Shown here in pieces: positions 58,194-64,000 of a DNA stretch of 64,000 nt. Origin of the DNA: Daldinia sp. FL1419 (taxonomy: Eukaryota; Ascomycota; Sordariomycetes; Xylariales; Hypoxylaceae). Under the pieces are notes generated by a model. It worked only from the letters and a program-made list of their open reading frames with translations, did not search any database and was not told where the DNA came from. Both the position numbers and the translations under genes were made by a program. Within the stretch, counting starts at the first letter, position 1. Every line of letters starts with the position of its first letter. The stretch spans positions 1 through 64,000 of the forward strand of contig MU623478.1 in the NCBI GenBank assembly GCA_025201765.1, written 5' to 3'.

Positions 58194-59569
58194 AGTTATA
58201 GTCTTTTGTAAGAACCCCTTTTAAAAAAAAAAATATTTATATAATTAAGGTGATTTAGTTATAAAAATAATTAAAAAAGAAATTTAATTAAAAATATAAG
58301 AATAATTTTATAAAAATAATAAAAATTATATTTGAAAATAATTAATAATTAAATAATAAAAATAAATATTTTTAATATTTAAATAGTTAAAAGTAATAAT
58401 AATTAATATAAAATCCTATATCTAATTTTTATATAATATAATAAAAGAATGAAAATATTATATATAATTAGTATCTTTTAAGACTTTCTTATAAACCACC
58501 CTTATTAAACAATAGCGAAATAATAAAAGGCTTTATTTATTTTGTATAAACAATAAGGGTTAATGATAGATATTTTAAAACCCATTAACATTTTTCCTAA
58601 TTTCTTTATTGTGATATTAATGTATTATTGGGTTTGAAGGGTGAAAATCGCGTATTTTCACTATGATACTTAGTAATAATATAACCAATAATATTTTAAT
58701 TAATCTTAAATTTTGTTGATAGTTTAAAAACAACCTTTTTTAGCCTTGAATATATTTGTATTTTTATTTAAGAGTTTGGTTTTTTATTTGATTCTTAATG
58801 CCTTAAATTTTCTTAAGGTTTTATATCAGAAAATTATTAACATAAATAAAGAAAAAATAATCTTATTAAGCATATTAATTCCTTAAATTAACCTTATAAT
58901 TTTTAAATCTTATATAACATTATATATTTAATTTTTTTAAATTTTTTTAATTTTTCTTATTTAATTAAAATATTAAAATATTTTTTTAAATTAAAAAATC
59001 TTAGGTTTTAAAGGTTTTATAAATTTTTTCAATTTTATGAATCAAATATATAAGTTTTTTTCTAATTGGCTAACCTTACCAGCCATTTTTAATTAATTAA
59101 CCTTACACCTAACCACATATTAGTTAATTAATCATATCCAAATTATCCTAATTAATCAACCATATCTTCTTTAATTAATTATTACCCCTAACTTTATCAA
59201 TTTTTTTCTAATTAACCAATCTTATTAACCTTACATCCAATTATAATTTTAATTAATTAATTTTATATTAAATTATATTAAATTAAAATAATATAATTAC
59301 ATAATTAAAACTACCTTATAAAAATTTTATTAACCTCCATAAAATTAACCCTTCTAAAATTTCCATAACTCTTTTAAATATAAATAAATTTTTAAAAATT
59401 ATTATTTTTATTTAATTAATTTAAGTAGATTATAATTTTTTAAAAATCTTTTCCATAAAACCTTTATATAAAAATATATAGTTTTAATTTTTTTTTTAAA
59501 AATATTAAATCAATATAATATAAGTATATGGTAAGAATATGTAATAAGAATATATAATAAAAATTATTT

Positions 59570-62500
59570 TAAAAGATTTTATTAAATACCTTTATAAGGT
59601 TTACACACATTTTTTTAGTTATAAATAGGTTTTTAAAAATTGTTTTTTTATTTAATTAGTTTAAATTATAAATAGTTTTTTAAAAATTATTTTTATATAG
59701 TTTTATATAAATAATATATATTTTTTTAGTTTATATTTTTATTATACATGTTATTATTGTAAAGTAGTTATATATATTAAATAGAAGTTTTAATAATTCT
59801 TGTAGAATATGCCTTATATTTTAATTAATCTATAGTAATTAAAGGTTATACAAGTTTGAGGATGTAAGGTAATTATATTTTAATAGAGGTATTAAAATAA
59901 TTAAATAAATAAATTATTATATGTAATTGTTTTATAATAATAATATGTATAAAAAGGTTATAAGTTTAAAAGAATATATATTATTTGTATGAAGTTATAT
60001 GGAAATAATTTTTAATGAATTATTTATAATTTATATTAATTAAGTAGGAAAAGCAATTACTAAGGTTTATATATATTTAAATAAGTGTGTATGAACCTTA
60101 TAAAGGTTTATTAAAGTCTTCTGAAATAACTCTTATTATGTATTTTTGTTATATATTCCTATTATATATTTTTATTGTGTATTTTAATTATGTATTTATA
60201 TTATATTGGTTTAATAGTAGTTTTTTTATTTAATTGTTTTAATATTTTTTTTAAGATATAGTTACTTTACATCTTCGAGTTTATATTGTTTTTAGTTATT
60301 ATAGGTTAGTTGAAGTGTAGGGTATATCCTGTAGGAGTTATTAGAATTTTTGTTTAATAAATTTTTATAAAGTAGTTTTAATTATATAATTATATTATTT
60401 TAATTTAATATATTGAATAGGAGTTTTAATAGTTTTTATAAAATATGCCTTATATTTTAATTATCTTATAATAGATTAAAAACTATATTAAAGAGAGGAT
60501 GTAAAATAATTATATTTTGAAGAGGGTATTGAAATAATTAAAAAGAAAAATTAATAGAGGTAATTATTTATCAATAATAATGTATTTTAAAAGGATATTT
60601 TTTAAAAAAAAATTAAAATTATATATTCTCATACGAAAAATCTATAAAAAAAATTTTTAAAGGATTATTTAATTTGTTTAAGTTAATCAAATAAGAAAGA
60701 TAATTCCTGAAAGTTTATTTATGTTTAAAAAAGTTATAAAAATTTAAAGGATCTGACTTTATGGAAATTAATAGGGTTTCTTTAAGGTAACTTCAATTAT
60801 ATAATTATACTACCCCAATTCAATATTAAAACAATTAAATAAAAAAATTAATAGAAGTAATTGTTTGATAACAATAACATATATTAAAAGTTATAAATAA
60901 GAGAAGTGTATATTTTAATTATCTTATAATAGGTTAGAGGCTATATAAGAATAAAGGATATAAAATATTTATATCCTAAGGAAAATATTGAAATGATTAT
61001 ATAAAAGAATTAGTAGAGGTGATTGCTTACCAATAATAGCACCTACAAAGAAATTATATTTTATAAAAAAACAAAAAATATATATATTCTTATTAAACTC
61101 TATAAAAAAACTAATTATATAGAACCTAAACTAATTAGATAAGAAAAACTATTTTTAAAGACCTATTTATATTTAAAAAGTTTGTGGAGACCTTGGAAAG
61201 GTTAATTCCATAAAAATAAATAAAAATTTATAAAGTAACTTTAATTACATAATTATATTATTTTAATTTAATATAAAATAATTAAATAAAAAAATTAATA
61301 AAAATAATTATTAATAATAATAATATATTTAAAAAATAAAATAATTAATATTAAATTAAGGTAATATAATTATATAATAGGAGTTATTTTAAAGGATTTT
61401 GTTAACCCCCTTTATAAAATTTATATATATTTTTTTAATTATAAATAGGCTTTTATCAATTATTTTTTTACTTAATTAACTGAAATTCTATAAAATTTTT
61501 TAAAAATTGCTTTTATAAAATCTTTATATAAAAATATATATTTTCAATTTTTTTTTTAAAAATATTTTTTTAAAATATGTTATTATTAGTAAATAATTAT
61601 ATATATTTATTTTTTTATTTAATTAATTTATTTTCTTTTTTAAAATATAGTTACTTTATATTTTTTAGTTTATATAATTTTTAATTTATTATGGATTAAT
61701 TAAAATATAGGGTATATCTTATAAGAATTATTAGAGTTTTTATTTAATATAAATTTAAGGATATTAAATAAGAGCTTTAATAACTTTTACAAGATATACC
61801 TTATATTTTAATTAACCTATAGTAAGTTAGAAGTTATATGAATTTAAAAATATAAGGTAATTATATTTTAAAAAAGGGAATAAACTAATTAAATAAAAAA
61901 ATAGATATAGGTAATTATTTACCAATAGTAATATATTTTAAAATATCTTCAAAAAAAAAATTAAAATTATATATTTTTATATAAAGATTTTATAAAAAAA
62001 CTAAGTTATAAAACCTAATAAATCTTTAATAATTAAATAAGAAAAATAATTTTTAAAGGTTTATTTATATTTAAAAGAACTGTGGAACCTTGGAGGATCT
62101 AGTTTTAAAAAAAAGATAGGGTTTTTACAAGGTAGTATCTATAATCTAATTATTTTATATTAATTTAATATAAAGTAATTATATTTTAAAAAAGGGAATA
62201 AAATGATTGGGTAAGAAAAATATTATATGTAATTATTTATAAATATTAATATTTTATAGGAAATTTTATTTAAAAAAAATAAAAAAATATATATTATTGT
62301 AAAAAGATTTTATAAAAAAGATTTTTAAAGGATTATAATAAATTTAAATTAATTAAATAAGAAAAATAATTTTTGAAGATTTATTTATATTTAAAAAAGT
62401 TGTAAAGATTTAGGAGGTTTGGCTTTAAAGAGGTTAATAAGATTTTTATAGGGTAATATTTATTATTTTATTATATTTTATTAATTTAATAATTATATTA

Positions 62501-62930
62501 TTTTAATTTAATATAATTATTAAATATTAAATTAGGGTAGAATAATTAGGTAATAAGAGTTATTTTAAAGGATCTTATTGATCCCCCCCCCCTTCCCTTT
62601 TTTAAGGTTTATAGTTTTTTTGGATATAAATAAATTTTTAGGAGTTATTTTTTTGCTTAATTAGTTCAAGTTTTATATAATTCTTTAGAAATTATTTTTA
62701 TAAAGTTTTATATAAATAATATATATTTTTAATTTATAATTTTATTGTATGTACTATTATTACCAAGTAATTATTTATAGTAATTATTTTATTTAATTAT
62801 TTTATTATATTTTTTAGGATATAATTACCTTATATTTTTGAACTTATATAGTTTTTGGTTTATTATAGGTTAGTTAAAGTATAGGGTATATCTTGTAGGA
62901 GTTATTAAAGTTCTTATTTAATATTTATTA
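59570..62930. repeat. Alternating inverted repeats of a ~400-bp AT-rich unit
   Basis: A unit starting AATA(A/G)GAG(C/T)TTTAATA and containing (G/A)(C/A)A(G/A)(G/A)ATAT(G/A)CC appears in forward orientation at about 59775, 60412, 60895 (partial) and 61761. It appears in reverse at about 60357, 61750 and 62920 (right edges). Forward copies continue through TTACCAATAATA, AAATAAGAAAAATAATTTTT and TTAATTA(T/C)(A/G)TAATTA. The reverse copies show the complementary order. At 61711-61800 two 40-bp arms separated by 10 bp match at 34 positions. Confidence 0.75.
61360..62180. repeat. Large palindrome centred near 61755
   Basis: Left arm 61360-61750 and right arm 61761-62180 are diverged reverse complements with a 10-bp centre. 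In the innermost 40 bp (61711-61750 against 61761-61800) all six mismatches are transitions. The similarity continues outward past TTAATTAAAATATA, though I compared the outer part only by eye. Confidence 0.75.
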
Positions 62931-63120
62931 ATTTTATTTAAAATTTATTATATAATAAAACTTTTAAATATAAAAATTTTTTCAATTTTTTAATTATTCT
63001 TTTATAAAAATTTTGTAAAAGTTATATAATTTAATTTAATTTAATTTTAATATTATAATAAATAATGGAAAGTTATTATAAAATTATTTTGTAAAATTTT
63101 ATAAATTTTATTAGAAAATT

Positions 63121-64000
63121 TAAGGATTGTGTCAGCCCTTGGGGTAACCTCTAGTGTTATTTAAATTGATAAATAAGCATGTTGTAATGTGTAATTGCAA
63201 GTTTAAGGTATGTTTTTTAAATTTAAAATCGATGCGGCACTTAGATTGAATTCACTTAGAATTTAAATATGTAGTTTATATTATTTAAATGTATGGTTTG
63301 TTTGGAGAATAATTGGTTGAGGATAAACGTAAATGGTTCGAGATTAGGGTTCAAAGTTCTTAGAATACATTAGTAAGTAGTTCAAAGGTATTAATTATAT
63401 TTTATAAGTTAGAGAAGCAAATTAGTTTTGTATTAAGGATTTAAATATAAATTATTTTGATTTTTATAATTTTTGTTATAGGAGGCTTATATATAAACAA
63501 TTACATTCGCACTTCAGATTAGGAGACAATTTTGCGTGGGAATGGTATATTAAAGGTCTGATTGGCTAAAAATTGCTGTGGTACAAAAGATACAAAGCAA
63601 AACCGTCCTCCTAGTCTGAGTCCCACTGAGATAATGTGTTATGTATGCCATTTGAATTCCGTGGAGAGAGTCTGTTGAATTCACGATGGATTCTTGACCG
63701 AGGATGATAATTAACTACCACATACGTAAACGTAATACCTTAACCGGTTAGCTCATTACCTTCTAATGTGCTGCTTAACCTAGGCAGATTTAAGGTAATA
63801 CCTCGGCCTTAAGCCACAAGTTCTAATAAGTCGTATCTTCTTTATGTTAAATTACTGGAAGCTAAAACCCCGATATTATTTGTGGCTTGTGAGAGGGTTC
63901 GTGGACGACTCGGGCTTCTGTTAGACATACTATGTACTACACATGTGGGTACCTAGGTTAGGCATGTAGGACCTAATTATTCAATCTATGCCTGACTTTA
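63121..64000. other. Right flank, ordinary composition, no gene
   Basis: Base composition returns to normal after about 63480. No open frame of useful length or RNA gene is visible. A TGTCAGCCC word at about 63129, just outside the island, resembles the start of some LTRs, but no matching end was found. Confidence 0.45.

Larger units (their letters stand above)
56330..63120. repeat. AT-rich repeat island (RIP-like)
   Basis: About 6.8 kb of extreme AT content, with no gene. It is built from decayed repeats in direct and inverted orientation (a tandem array and a set of inverted units are listed separately). Copies differ largely by C/T and G/A transitions, the pattern left by repeat-induced point mutation in ascomycetes. 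The boundaries to normal composition are sharp on both sides. It may be a relic of a transposon cluster, a satellite, or a heterochromatic block. Confidence 0.85.

Noticed and set aside
63129..63700. Possible solo LTR starting TGTCAGCCC
   Set aside because: No matching CA end, target-site duplication or primer-binding site could be identified by eye.

Overview
The window is nuclear DNA from a filamentous ascomycete (Pezizomycotina, most likely a Sordariomycete). The evidence is: genes broken by short GT...AG introns of about 50-150 nt; a trifunctional TrpC (glutamine amidotransferase / indole-glycerol-phosphate synthase / phosphoribosylanthranilate isomerase); fungal-type Nup192, Tim9, Mrt4 and Gbeta proteins; long intergenic spaces full of ACCTAGGTA-like words; and a very AT-rich island whose repeat copies differ by C/T and G/A transitions, as expected after repeat-induced point mutation (RIP). 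The genus cannot be fixed from sequence alone.

Layout. 0.6-3.5 kb: a J-domain coiled-coil protein (+) faces an FtsJ-like methyltransferase (-). 3.5-9.9 kb: gene-poor, with a decayed NMT1/THI5-like gene (6.4-7.3 kb) and an intron-containing tRNA-Ser(GCU). 9.9-19 kb: an orphan 592-aa protein, triosephosphate isomerase, mitochondrial ribosomal protein mL43, U1-70K, Mrt4 and Tim9. 19.8-31.1 kb: Nup192 and TrpC (divergent), then a DUF4211 protein. 32.4-41.5 kb: a RanBP1-type protein, an orphan single-TM coiled-coil protein, an assembly gap flanked by poly-G and poly-C, and a phosducin-like protein. 41.5-52 kb: almost empty apart from the heterotrimeric G-protein beta subunit at 46.6-47.9 kb. 52.2-56 kb: an adenosine/N6-methyl-AMP deaminase-like protein and acetoacetyl-CoA synthetase, tail to tail. 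56.3-63.1 kb: the AT-rich repeat island. The last 0.9 kb returns to ordinary base composition without a recognisable gene.

The genes are mostly housekeeping and do not form an operon-like or biosynthetic cluster. They cover glycolysis, tryptophan synthesis, mitochondrial import and translation, ribosome assembly, splicing, nuclear transport (Nup192 and RanBP1), G-protein signalling (Gbeta and a phosducin-like partner, both in this window) and ketone-body/acetoacetate activation. Several pairs are divergent and probably share a promoter region (mL43/U1-70K, Mrt4/Tim9, Nup192/TrpC).

I did not find a convincing new defence, mobile or biosynthetic system. The least explained structures are the island's roughly 140-bp tandem array and its alternating inverted repeats of about 400 bp, the FtsJ-like protein that lacks part of the usual catalytic tetrad, and two orphan proteins. 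Exon boundaries were read by eye from splice signals and checked for frame continuity; no alignment or database search was run.
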